DNA from: Saccharofermentans sp.
GTDB lineage: Bacteria > Bacillota > Clostridia > Saccharofermentanales > Saccharofermentanaceae
Length of the DNA: 64,000 nucleotides
Direction: 5' to 3'
Assembly (NCBI GenBank): GCA_016292145.1
Contig: JAEFBA010000001.1
Coordinates: 1 to 64,000 of the forward strand
Position 1 is the stretch's first letter, and each line of letters begins with the position of its first letter. The notes below the pieces were generated by a model. It did not search any database, was not told where the DNA came from, and was given only the letters and a program-made list of their open reading frames with translations. The position numbers and the translations under genes are program-made. Shown here piece after piece: positions 16,087-25,862 of the stretch.

Positions 16087-18372
16087 TTAAGAGTTACCTA
16101 ATATCTTATGATACAGTAAATCGATCGAATTTCTATCAAGTGCTATAGGATGGTTCTTTAACCTGTCTACATTAACAGAAGACGCGAGCAATATAAACTC
16201 CTCTTCCGTAGCTTCAGGCGTCGACATGTTAAGTCCGGAATACAAATCTTCAAGATATTCGCAGACCTTATGAGGATCACTGTAGCCGAATGTCTCAGCT
16301 ATATAATCCATGACAGACTTTAAATAGTCCTCTCCTCTGGGGTCGATGCATTTGTCCATGTTTTCGAGCATCCACGGGAACAATGACTTAACGCAGAGCA
16401 TCGCAGAATGTCCGTGAGCAAGACCATAAAGAGACGTAAGCTTATAGCACATCGCATGTCCTGCAGTAGTCTGCGTGATATTGATCGCTTTGCCGGCCTT
16501 ATAAGCTGCCATGAGCATCTCAAGATTTGCCTCATCGTCGTTAGCAAGATATCCGTCCATGTTATCAAGGATCAGATGAATTGCTTCACTCGCATAAGCC
16601 TTGCTCTCACCGGTGCTGTTAACAGACCATATCGATTCAACAGAATGGCACAGGCTGTCTAACATCGTGCACTTTCTCTGATAAAGCGGCAGCGTCTTAA
16701 GAAGGCTGCTGTCCATGAGAACCGTCTTAGGAATAATGCTCTCGTGAGTGACCGACTGCTTTGCGCCGTTATAGTAAATTACAGCATATCTTGTAGCTTC
16801 AGAACCGGAACCTGCAGTCGTAGGAACAGCAAGGAACGGAATATCGTTGGGCTTTATCTTCTGCTTAAGGAAATTTACAGATTGATCCATGTTCGAAAAG
16901 AGCTTAATGCACTTTGCAACGTCCATTGCAGAACCGCCGCCTATCGCAATAAGCGCTTCGCAGGATTCCTTGTTAAATAGCGAGACGCCTTCTACAACGA
17001 AATCGTAAACCGGGTTAGGCGTGAAATCGCTGAACCTTACGATCTTTACGCCGAGTCTCGCCTCAACACTGTCGAAATAGCTCTTGATCGGCATAGCATC
17101 CAGAGCGGCACCACATACGAGCATTATCGATCTTGCGCCTGTTGAAGCTATCCACTTATCGAGCTTTTCATAGTTGTTCTCAGCAGTGATTATCCCGTCT
17201 ATTGCCTTCCAGGCATTTAATTCATTGACTCTGTTTTCAGGATCCGTGATCTCGCCGCTGAAAGTGTTTTCGATGGACTTATACTTGGCATCTGCAGAAT
17301 AAGGGAATTCGACAAGCTTTCCGCCGTATTCAGCAAGGAGCTTAATTACCTCTTCCCTTATGGGTTTCTGGTAACCAGTAACCCAGTTATCGCCATGGAC
17401 TACGATGTCAGGCTTATATTTCCTGATGTTGTCAGCATAAGAGAGCGTATCCTGGTCGACTACCCTGTAAACGCCAGCGATATTTGCCACAAGGGCTTTT
17501 CGCTCGGATCTCGGTACAATCGGAGCACGCTTATAGCTTGCAACAACTTCATCGGAAAGAACGCCGACCGTGAGCTTACCGAGCATTGCGGCCTTCTTGA
17601 TTATAGAGATGTGTCCGCCGTGGATAACGTTCGTTGACAAGGACAAATAAACGGATCTGTTCTCTACTTCCTTAAGCCTTGCCGACACGACAGCAAGATC
17701 ATCAGGATTATCGATCTCTGAGCACAGTCTGTCCTTAACATCCAGAGCTGCAATATTGCATGCACCATCCAGTTCATTAAGAGCGTTCTCGGCATAGCAC
17801 TTGCGGTTATCGTTTTCGCAGAATTCGATTATCTTATCAAGCCAGATCTTCCAGTCATCTTTCTTGAGCTTATATAGCGCCTGGGCTTCCATCGCGTTTT
17901 CGAAAAAGTTAATGCCCACCTTTTGGACGAAGCCGTCCTTGATCACGGCCTTAAAGTCCTTTTCGGGCAGCGGGATCGTAGATGAAACTTTCATGCAGCT
18001 GGTCTCACATTCGATGATGTCTGATAAGACTGACCATTCGAAAACGAGGTCTCCGTGCATTAGGATGATATCGTCATCCAAATATTCCCTGGCACAGTAA
18101 ATACTGTAGATATAGTTGGTTTCAGCATACAAAGGGTTGTTAACGAACGTGATGTTCATGGGGAGCCCTAAGAAGTTACAGTAATCGATAAGGACCTGGT
18201 CGAAATATCCGGTCGTCATTACGACATCGGTTATGCCAAGGCTCAAAAGAAGTTTTAATTGTCTTGATAGGATAGTCTCTGTGGCAGATACTTCCGTCAT
18301 GCACTTAGGGTGTTCAGATGTCAGAACGCCCATTCTGTGGCCCAGGCCGGAATTAAGAATTAATGCCTTCAC
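16087..18372 (-). CDS. three-domain fusion: LicC-like nucleotidyltransferase + HxGH cytidylyltransferase + iron-containing alcohol dehydrogenase (candidate phosphonoacetaldehyde reductase)
   Basis: MKALILNSGLGHRMGVLTSEHPKCMTEV; NVIHGGHISIIKKAAMLGKLTVGVLSDE...KPDIVVHGDNW; AIGGGSAMDVAKCIKLF...PTTAGSGSEATRYAV...GLAHGHSAM. Confidence 0.85.
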   Translation of the reverse strand: MKALILNSGLGHRMGVLTSEHPKCMTEVSATETILSRQLKLLLSLGITDVVMTTGYFDQVLIDYCNFLGLPMNITFVNNPLYAETNYIYSIYCAREYLDDDIILMHGDLVFEWSVLSDIIECETSCMKVSSTIPLPEKDFKAVIKDGFVQKVGINFFENAMEAQALYKLKKDDWKIWLDKIIEFCENDNRKCYAENALNELDGACNIAALDVKDRLCSEIDNPDDLAVVSARLKEVENRSVYLSLSTNVIHGGHISIIKKAAMLGKLTVGVLSDEVVASYKRAPIVPRSERKALVANIAGVYRVVDQDTLSYADNIRKYKPDIVVHGDNWVTGYQKPIREEVIKLLAEYGGKLVEFPYSADAKYKSIENTFSGEITDPENRVNELNAWKAIDGIITAENNYEKLDKWIASTGARSIMLVCGAALDAMPIKSYFDSVEARLGVKIVRFSDFTPNPVYDFVVEGVSLFNKESCEALIAIGGGSAMDVAKCIKLFSNMDQSVNFLKQKIKPNDIPFLAVPTTAGSGSEATRYAVIYYNGAKQSVTHESIIPKTVLMDSSLLKTLPLYQRKCTMLDSLCHSVESIWSVNSTGESKAYASEAIHLILDNMDGYLANDDEANLEMLMAAYKAGKAINITQTTAGHAMCYKLTSLYGLAHGHSAMLCVKSLFPWMLENMDKCIDPRGEDYLKSVMDYIAETFGYSDPHKVCEYLEDLYSGLNMSTPEATEEEFILLASSVNVDRLKNHPIALDRNSIDLLYHKILGNS

Positions 18373-18482
18373 GCTAATGCCTCAAATCTTTTTTATGCTT
18401 GTTGAATTATAGCATAAGTAAGACTTAAGCAAGCATCTTCCTCTATCCGGGATTACGGATGACGGTTACAGTTCAGATTATC

Positions 18483-20840
18483 TTATTCCTTGAACTTGAC
18501 CCTGATGTAATTCAGGACACAGGACTTACCGGATTTATTTGTAACCTTGAACTCACAATCATTAAGCGTCTCGGTTACCGTAAACTCATATTCAATCCTG
18601 TTATCAGTATACGTAACTGCCTTACCCTCTACAGGCTTCATTTCTCCGCCCTGTTTATAGGTAACGCCAAATTCCGTCCCTTCAAGGCCGGTTCCTTCAA
18701 TTTCCATAATATAAGTGCCGGGAACCAGGGTCATGTATGGTCCGAAGGAGACGCCGTCAGCATCAAGTTCACGCGTTCCTTTATTGTCAGATGCGCCGGA
18801 TACAAACCGGGAACTGAAGAAGTCACTGTGATAAACGTATTTCTTGGTTATCAGTAAACTGTCGATATGGCAGTAAGAAGAACCGTTGTTATGTGCGGTT
18901 ATCTTCAATGTCTTCGTTTGCTCACCGAGTTTGAACTTCAAGACCACATGATCACCGCTTCTTGATACGACAGTACCAGAGATCTCCTGAGGTCTGTTCC
19001 AAGTAGTCTTTTTATAATCCTTTACGATCACGGGATTATACTCAACACCAAAATCACCCTGATCAAGATCTGATCCTTGTACCGTCACATAGTACCAATC
19101 CGGATAAAGCTCAACATTTCTGGTCTTATATTCCTTACCGGGAGCGATAGTATAATTGTCGGAAATAGTAATATTTCCTATCAGGCCGTAGAGTTCATCG
19201 TAACTGCTGAACCCGTAAACATAGTACCTCTTTACGAGTTTTTCACTGTCAAAGACATCCCAGTTCACTTCTTCAGGTGTCTCATAGATAATGTGCTGGT
19301 CAGGAACATACTTTATCAGTCTGCTGTCACGTCTTTGAGCTTCAGATAATACCCAGAAAACTTTTCCTTCGGGATGCTCACAGACATGGGATTTTTTCTG
19401 AAGCCATTCAAATGTGCGGTCGTTGTTTTCGCCTTCATTTAATTCATCGCTGCTTATCCAGACATCAAGATATCCGTTTGAAAGTTCAGTTAAGACATTG
19501 CCGTTCCAGAAAGTGGCATAGCCGTCCCTGTAACCGTTCTCTGTGAGGAATACTGCGATCTTCTTAAGCTCAGCAAGGTCATCCCTCTCGGATAGAGTCT
19601 TATACCTGCAAGCACCTGTAATCAACATCAATCCGCAAAACATGATCACGGGTAAATATCTCATATTGATCTTGTTCCTGATCTCTTCAAACAAAAAGAA
19701 AGTACAAGGGAGAGTCATCCATATAAGGACAAGGCTGTGCCGGTCTTTGAAGATGATATCCGAAAAGATGAAAACAAGAACATATACCAGATATGAAGCA
19801 AGTGTCAGCAATGAGAATCTGAAATACAGATCTTTCTTTTTTCTCTTTAATCCCACGATAAGTGAGACAACGAAAAGCGCAAACCATACAAAGCAGACGA
19901 TGTTATGAACGAGATTTTCGGAAAAGACCTTACCTTCCGTATATCCGAAATTCTGGAAATAAAACGCTATAACATCTTTTAACCTGTTAATGTTGAACGA
20001 TTTGAAATTGATATCATAGCTAAAGTAATCATAGTAAAGATGAAGTACGGTCGAGTTGATAATAAACCCGGCAAGGCCAAAGACGAAGGCCAAAACAGAA
20101 CCCAATAAAGGTGATGAGTCTGCTTTTATTGATGCTTTAACACATTTTCCGATGCTCTTTTCACCATTCTTATAGTTTTCGATACTATCCAAAACAAGAA
20201 GAATAACAGCCGTAACAAGAACAGGAAGATAAACGATAAGTATCTGCCTCGGGCCCCCAAGGCCTGACAGAAAAGCCAATAAACAAAGGACTGTAAGAAG
20301 AATGAAGGATAAAAGTTTCTTCCCTTTTAGATTCCTCAGGCTCTCAAGTATCGCAACCGTCATGATCGAGATCACGATGTGAGGATAGTAATATGCGCCC
20401 TTTAGCACGATCTCGAAATAATGAACTGAGGTCGGAATGAGCAACATTGCAAGTCCCAACCAGGCATATTTCTTCAGTTTGAAAACTCTGAAAAGCCAAT
20501 ATGCGGATACGAGCATAGTTACGGTCAGCAGTATATCGGATACGATTCTGATATTATGCCAGTTATTGAAGAACTTAAAAAAGAAAGCATAAACGATCTG
20601 CGTATTAAAGACTCTGAGTTCTGTCGAATAGAACCAGTTCGGAGTAATGAGGCGGTTCTCTTCTGCGAGCATTTTTGCAAGCATTAACTCACTCGTATCG
20701 TCAGAATTTAAAAACCTCTCGATATTAACGTTCAGAAACCAGAACAGAAAACAAAAGCACAGACAGAACAGGATAAAGGATACGACTGTAAATATCCTTT
20801 CGTTTCTGTCGTTGCTTTTGAGACTGTTAATAGGTGTCAT
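18483..20840 (-). CDS. multi-TM GT-C-like membrane protein with duplicated C-terminal beta-rich module
   Basis: Many hydrophobic segments over the first ~450 aa; soluble C-terminal half with two related modules. Confidence 0.6.
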   Translation of the reverse strand: MTPINSLKSNDRNERIFTVVSFILFCLCFCFLFWFLNVNIERFLNSDDTSELMLAKMLAEENRLITPNWFYSTELRVFNTQIVYAFFFKFFNNWHNIRIVSDILLTVTMLVSAYWLFRVFKLKKYAWLGLAMLLIPTSVHYFEIVLKGAYYYPHIVISIMTVAILESLRNLKGKKLLSFILLTVLCLLAFLSGLGGPRQILIVYLPVLVTAVILLVLDSIENYKNGEKSIGKCVKASIKADSSPLLGSVLAFVFGLAGFIINSTVLHLYYDYFSYDINFKSFNINRLKDVIAFYFQNFGYTEGKVFSENLVHNIVCFVWFALFVVSLIVGLKRKKKDLYFRFSLLTLASYLVYVLVFIFSDIIFKDRHSLVLIWMTLPCTFFLFEEIRNKINMRYLPVIMFCGLMLITGACRYKTLSERDDLAELKKIAVFLTENGYRDGYATFWNGNVLTELSNGYLDVWISSDELNEGENNDRTFEWLQKKSHVCEHPEGKVFWVLSEAQRRDSRLIKYVPDQHIIYETPEEVNWDVFDSEKLVKRYYVYGFSSYDELYGLIGNITISDNYTIAPGKEYKTRNVELYPDWYYVTVQGSDLDQGDFGVEYNPVIVKDYKKTTWNRPQEISGTVVSRSGDHVVLKFKLGEQTKTLKITAHNNGSSYCHIDSLLITKKYVYHSDFFSSRFVSGASDNKGTRELDADGVSFGPYMTLVPGTYIMEIEGTGLEGTEFGVTYKQGGEMKPVEGKAVTYTDNRIEYEFTVTETLNDCEFKVTNKSGKSCVLNYIRVKFKE

Positions 20841-20845
20841 AAGAT

Positions 20846-22516
20846 TTAGCTGAGCTTTCCTGATAATTCAGCCATGATCTCTGATTCAACAGCCGTGGCA
20901 TTTTCCCTGTTATCTGCTACAACGCTTACGTAAGTCTTGAGCTTAGGCTCAGTGCCTGAAGGTCTTACGACTACGGAAATATCCTTTGTGTAGAACTTAA
21001 GCACATCAGACTTCGGAAGGCCGTTCAAGCCCTTGCTGTAATCTTCTGTCTTAACGACTTCCCGGCCGGCAATAGAATCAAGACCCTGATGGAAAGCTTC
21101 CATAATGGATCCCATCTTCTCCATTCCGGCAGAACCCGGGAATTCAAATGAATGAAGTGTATTCAGGCAATATCCGTACTCCTTATAGAGCTCGTTTAAT
21201 TTATCGATAAGGCTGATGCCTCTTGTCTTATAGAATGCGAACATCTCAGCAATGATGAATGCTGCATTTACGGCATCCTTATCTCTTACATAAGAGCCTG
21301 TAAGATAGCCGTAGGATTCTTCAAAGCCGCAAATATAGTCAGCTTCCCTGCCCTTTGCTTCCATTCTGCCGATTACTTCACCGATGAACTTAAAGCCTGT
21401 AAGAACATTAATCGTCTCAACGCCGTAATGGCTTGCGATCTTCTCAGCAAGGTCCATCGTAACGATAGTCTTAATGAATACCGGATGTTCAGGCATCTTG
21501 TTGTGCTTGATCCTCTGGCTGCATATATAATCCAAGAGCAGTATTCCGACTTCATTGCCTGACAGCAGCTGATACTCACCGCTCTCAGTCTTTACTGCGA
21601 TACCGCATCTGTCAGCGTCAGGATCGGTCGCGAAAAGAAGATCCGCACCTGTCTTCTCACAATACTGAAGTCCAAGCTCCATCGCTTCCCTGATCTCAGG
21701 ATTCGGATAAGGGCATGTCGGGAAGTTCCCGTCAGGATTCCTCTGCTCTTCAACAACGATGATATTTGTAAATCCGGACTCTTCCAACGCCCTTGTAACA
21801 GGCTTTAAGCCGGTACCGTTCAAAGGCGAATAAACGATCGTTACGTTCTTGTCGATCTCATCACCGAAGAGAACTGACTGGCTCTTAACTGCTTCAATAA
21901 AGCTGTCCATAACCGAATCAGGAATATACTCGATCTTGCCTTCTTCAACGGCCTTGTCGAAATCCATGGACTTAACATCAGCGAAGATATCGAGCTTCTC
22001 GATCTCAGATAAGATCTTAGCCGCAGCTTCTGTTGTGATCTGGCATCCGTCAGCGCCGTAGACCTTATAGCCGTTATATTTAGCGGGGTTGTGGGATGCT
22101 GTTATCATGATACCCTGTGATGCCTTAAGATCTCTTATTGCAAAGCTTACAGTCGGAACAGGATTCAATGTCGGCCAGATCCAGACCTTAAGGCCGTTTG
22201 CAGCAAATACTGATGCAGCGACCTTAGCGAAAAGGTCAGACTTGATACGGCTGTCATATCCGACAACTACAGAAGGCTGTCCATCAACGGTCTTCAGAAG
22301 ATAATCCGATAAACCCTGGCTTGCCTTAGCTACAACATAGATATTCATTCTGTTGGTGCCGGCACCGATCGTGCCTCTTAATCCGCCCGTACCGAACGCA
22401 AGGTTTCTGTAGAAAGCGTCTTCTGCTGCGACATCGTCCATCGCGTTTAACTCTGCTAAGAGTTCCTTGTCGGTTACTTCCGTGAGCCAGCGCTTATATT
22501 CAGCTTTGTAGTCCAT
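20846..22516 (-). CDS. phospho-sugar mutase (phosphoglucomutase/phosphomannomutase)
   Basis: GTGGLRGTIGAGTNRMN; ITASHNPAKYNGYKVYG; ATDPDADRCG; RPSGTEPKLKTY. Confidence 0.95.
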   Translation of the reverse strand: MDYKAEYKRWLTEVTDKELLAELNAMDDVAAEDAFYRNLAFGTGGLRGTIGAGTNRMNIYVVAKASQGLSDYLLKTVDGQPSVVVGYDSRIKSDLFAKVAASVFAANGLKVWIWPTLNPVPTVSFAIRDLKASQGIMITASHNPAKYNGYKVYGADGCQITTEAAAKILSEIEKLDIFADVKSMDFDKAVEEGKIEYIPDSVMDSFIEAVKSQSVLFGDEIDKNVTIVYSPLNGTGLKPVTRALEESGFTNIIVVEEQRNPDGNFPTCPYPNPEIREAMELGLQYCEKTGADLLFATDPDADRCGIAVKTESGEYQLLSGNEVGILLLDYICSQRIKHNKMPEHPVFIKTIVTMDLAEKIASHYGVETINVLTGFKFIGEVIGRMEAKGREADYICGFEESYGYLTGSYVRDKDAVNAAFIIAEMFAFYKTRGISLIDKLNELYKEYGYCLNTLHSFEFPGSAGMEKMGSIMEAFHQGLDSIAGREVVKTEDYSKGLNGLPKSDVLKFYTKDISVVVRPSGTEPKLKTYVSVVADNRENATAVESEIMAELSGKLS

Positions 22517-22517
22517 C

Positions 22518-23555
22518 TTATATCTCCTGTTTTGTATTGTTTTCGATTATATCAGCGATCTTCGAATACTCATTCTCATAGATCTTATCTGACCATTCAA
22601 AAGCGTCCATCTTCTCAATTACCTTGCCGATATCCTTAAGCTCATCGACCTTTATCGATATAGCAAGCCTTCTGTCCTTGAGCTGGTTAATGGTCATGGT
22701 ATCTTCAGCAGTATCGTCACGCTCAAGAAGAGCCGTTCTTACGCCTGCCGTAACGAACTCTGATACTGTAGACCAGCCTGCCTTTGCGATGCAGTAATCA
22801 GCGGCCGCAACATAATCCTGCGTGTTGTTCGTCTTAGGATCCAGATATTCGACATTGTCTCCAATCAGCTTAAGCGCTCTCGTTACGATAAAAGAGTAAG
22901 GGAGCTTGCTTACGTCGATATCGAAATCGAATCCTGAATTGCTCGCGCCGCACGTTATAACAACGATTGGCTTATCGTGAGCATCTCTTATTGCCTTTAC
23001 CTTAGCAGGATCAAAAGGCCTTGCTGAGAATCCGACTTCGAACCCTTCCCCTAAGAACTTCCTTGATGCTTCGTTGGCAAGATCGAAAAAGATTACCTTA
23101 TCAGCCTGTCTGTAGGCATCTTTATAGCTGTTTACGAGTTTTTCGGGTACAAAAGGTTCGTACTGCTCGATCCAGGTGAAGTTCGTCATGAGAAAGCTTC
23201 TGATGCCCTTTTTCTTTGCGGCGATAACGGCCCATGGGCAGATATCGATAACATAAGCATCAGCGTCTTCGCTCTCTTCGATCAGACGGTCCCACTTTGA
23301 GATGTGCTCTCTGATCTTTTCAATAGTTGCTTCGCTGTCGATGATAAGAGAGCCGGGGATAACGACCAGGCCCGCATCGGTGTTCTCAACCTTGATCTCA
23401 GCCTTGTGCTCAAGGTAGTTATCAGTTACTTCAGCCTGCAGCTTTCCTGTGACAACAGTAACTTTGTGGCCTCTTCTGATAAGTTCCCTCATGACAGGAA
23501 GCTCTCTCATAAGATGGCCGAAACCGTGATCGGTAATATAGTAAACAAATTTCAT
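22518..23555 (-). CDS. GT-B-like glycosyltransferase
   Basis: MKFVYYITDHGFGHLMRELPVMRELIRRGHKVTVVTGK; resembles MurG-like and L-arabinokinase N-terminal domains. Confidence 0.6.
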   Translation of the reverse strand: MKFVYYITDHGFGHLMRELPVMRELIRRGHKVTVVTGKLQAEVTDNYLEHKAEIKVENTDAGLVVIPGSLIIDSEATIEKIREHISKWDRLIEESEDADAYVIDICPWAVIAAKKKGIRSFLMTNFTWIEQYEPFVPEKLVNSYKDAYRQADKVIFFDLANEASRKFLGEGFEVGFSARPFDPAKVKAIRDAHDKPIVVITCGASNSGFDFDIDVSKLPYSFIVTRALKLIGDNVEYLDPKTNNTQDYVAAADYCIAKAGWSTVSEFVTAGVRTALLERDDTAEDTMTINQLKDRRLAISIKVDELKDIGKVIEKMDAFEWSDKIYENEYSKIADIIENNTKQEI

Positions 23556-23557
23556 GA

Positions 23558-24532
23558 TCAACAACTTACATCAAGTATCTGTGCCTGGCCGTGGAGCTTC
23601 ATTTCGATGCTGTTTGCAGGCACAAAGATGCAGTCTCCTTTAAAGAAATTAAGCATAAAGCCGTCTGCTGCTATTATTCCGCAACCGTCAACGCAGAGCA
23701 ATGCATGGAATGAATTTTCCTCAGTCTTGTAAGATGCCAGTTCCCTGTTTACCTCAGTATTAAGAAGGAGCCTTTCGACCTGGAAATACTTGCAGCGGCA
23801 TAACAATTCGCTCGCGCAGCCGTTCCTGTATCTTAAGACTCTCATAGGCTGTCTGGGCGCTGCAGAAGCCTTAAGGTTTGCAACCTCCAGGCCCTTTTCT
23901 ATGTTCAGTTCGCGCTGCTCACCGTTCTTGTCGACACGGTCATAGTCGTAAAGGCGGTATGTGACATTGGAATTCTCCTGGATCTCTGCGACAAGGCAGC
24001 CTGCGCCTATTGCGTGGACCGTTCCGGATTCGATGAAGAACAGGTCATTCTTTTTTACCGGCACGTGATTTAAGAGATTTCCTACCGTACCGTCATCTAT
24101 TGCCTGCCTTACTTCATCAGCTTCGACATCACGGTTAAAGCCGTAGACAAGTGAAGCATCCTTCTTGGCATCAAGTACATACCAGAGCTCGGTCTTGCCG
24201 AGCTGACCCTCATTTGCGAGGCTGTATTCATCGTCAGGATGGACCTGCACTGACAGATCCTTATTGGCATCGATGAGCTTAATAAGGATCGGAAAGTGTC
24301 CCCCTGCAACCGTCGAAGCGTGTGTTCCGATATACTCAGGATGAGCTTTCAGGACTTCTCTTAAGGTCTCGCCTGTAGTAAGTACAGAACAGCCGTCGCG
24401 GTGCGTGGAACAAACCCATGCCTCTGCAAAAGGATCGGCGTCGATTCCGAACTTGAAGTCGTCATTAAGCCTCGAACCACCCCAGAGGTAGTCCTTAGAT
24501 GCGGGCTTTAATAAGAACGGCTTGTTATCCAT
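23558..24532 (-). CDS. manA: class I mannose-6-phosphate isomerase
   Basis: WGGSRLNDDF; PILIKLIDANKDLSVQVHPDDEYS; GKTELWYVLDA; SGTVHAIGAGCLVAEIQENS. Confidence 0.93.
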   Translation of the reverse strand: MDNKPFLLKPASKDYLWGGSRLNDDFKFGIDADPFAEAWVCSTHRDGCSVLTTGETLREVLKAHPEYIGTHASTVAGGHFPILIKLIDANKDLSVQVHPDDEYSLANEGQLGKTELWYVLDAKKDASLVYGFNRDVEADEVRQAIDDGTVGNLLNHVPVKKNDLFFIESGTVHAIGAGCLVAEIQENSNVTYRLYDYDRVDKNGEQRELNIEKGLEVANLKASAAPRQPMRVLRYRNGCASELLCRCKYFQVERLLLNTEVNRELASYKTEENSFHALLCVDGCGIIAADGFMLNFFKGDCIFVPANSIEMKLHGQAQILDVSC

Positions 24533-24545
24533 CGGTCACTCCTGA

Positions 24546-25859
24546 TCAAAGTTCGTACTTGTGTTTATCTGCTACGTTGATGTCTTCGCCTAACTGGACT
24601 TCGATGAGCTGTATGCCCTCATCGCCTGCGAAAACAGTATGCTTGCAGCCTGCAGCCATCGTGATGACATCGCCGGGCCTTACGAGCTGCTCCATTCCGT
24701 CAACGACAGTACGGCCGGAGCCTGAGATAACGGTCCAGACTTCATCACGCTTATCGTGGCTGTGATAGTTCATCTTATTGCCGGGATTAAGAGTTACCTT
24801 AACGGTCATTGAAGACTCTTCGATATCAAGAACTCTGTAAGAGCCCCAGCTCTTCTCGGCAAACATTACACGCTGGTCGATCTCATCGACAAACGGCTTG
24901 ATATAAGAACTCTGTTCCTTATCGGATACAAGGATACCCTCAGGGCTTGCAGAGATAACAACGTCTTTTAAGCCCATAGCAATGATCGGAATGCCGAGCT
25001 CATTTACGATATGAACATTGGAGCACTTATCGTTAAGAGCGCCGTCACCGATGACAGGATCTACCATGGCCTCTGTAAGAGTATTCCATGTTCCGAGATC
25101 CTTCCATTCGCCGTTATATCTGAGAACGTCGATCGAAGTCTCAGCCTCAACTACAGCGTAGTCGAATGAGATCTTCTTTAAGTTTGCATAGTTAGCGAAA
25201 AGCTCATCGTAATCATCGGTTCCAAGAAGCTCCTTGCTCTTGTCCAAAACATAAGAGAGCTTATAAGCAAATACGCCGCCGTTCCAGAGAGCGCCGCCGT
25301 CGATATATTCCTGAGCCTTCTCTGCAGTAGGCTTCTCCGTAAAGCCCCAGCCGTCAGATCCGTCCTCATTCTTTATAGGCTTGATATAGCCGTACTTCTC
25401 GGACGGATAAGTAGGTTCGATGCCCATGAGGGTCAGATTTTTCGCGCCCTTGGAAGCTGCTTCATAGAGCCTGTTTACGCACTCGAAATAAGAATCCTCA
25501 ACATAAGGATCTACAGGGCATACAACTACAGCCTCATCTCTCGGCACGTTCATTACGCAGTTAAGATATGCAGTTGCAAGAGCGATTGCAGCGAAGGTAT
25601 CTCTTCTGCAGGGCTCAACGGAAACACCGACGTCCATACCGAGCTGGTTATGGATGGCGGAGACCTGTGATTTGGATGTTGCGATGGTGACAACAGCATC
25701 TGGATCTACTGCCTTGATCTGGCCGTAGATACGCTGGACCATTGATTCATATTCGCCGTTCTCTTTCTTAAAGATCTTGATGAACTGCTTAGAGCGGATA
25801 TCGTTCGACAAAGGCCAGAGCCTTTTGCCGGAACCGCCTGAAAGAAGGATTATGTTCAT
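24546..25859 (-). CDS. manC: mannose-1-phosphate guanylyltransferase with cupin domain
   Basis: IILLSGGSGKRLWPLSNDIRSKQF; GYIKPI; FTEKPTAEKAQEY; WNGGVFAYK; NYHSHDKRDEVWTVISG. Confidence 0.93.
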   Translation of the reverse strand: MNIILLSGGSGKRLWPLSNDIRSKQFIKIFKKENGEYESMVQRIYGQIKAVDPDAVVTIATSKSQVSAIHNQLGMDVGVSVEPCRRDTFAAIALATAYLNCVMNVPRDEAVVVCPVDPYVEDSYFECVNRLYEAASKGAKNLTLMGIEPTYPSEKYGYIKPIKNEDGSDGWGFTEKPTAEKAQEYIDGGALWNGGVFAYKLSYVLDKSKELLGTDDYDELFANYANLKKISFDYAVVEAETSIDVLRYNGEWKDLGTWNTLTEAMVDPVIGDGALNDKCSNVHIVNELGIPIIAMGLKDVVISASPEGILVSDKEQSSYIKPFVDEIDQRVMFAEKSWGSYRVLDIEESSMTVKVTLNPGNKMNYHSHDKRDEVWTVISGSGRTVVDGMEQLVRPGDVITMAAGCKHTVFAGDEGIQLIEVQLGEDINVADKHKYEL

Positions 25860-25862
25860 AGA

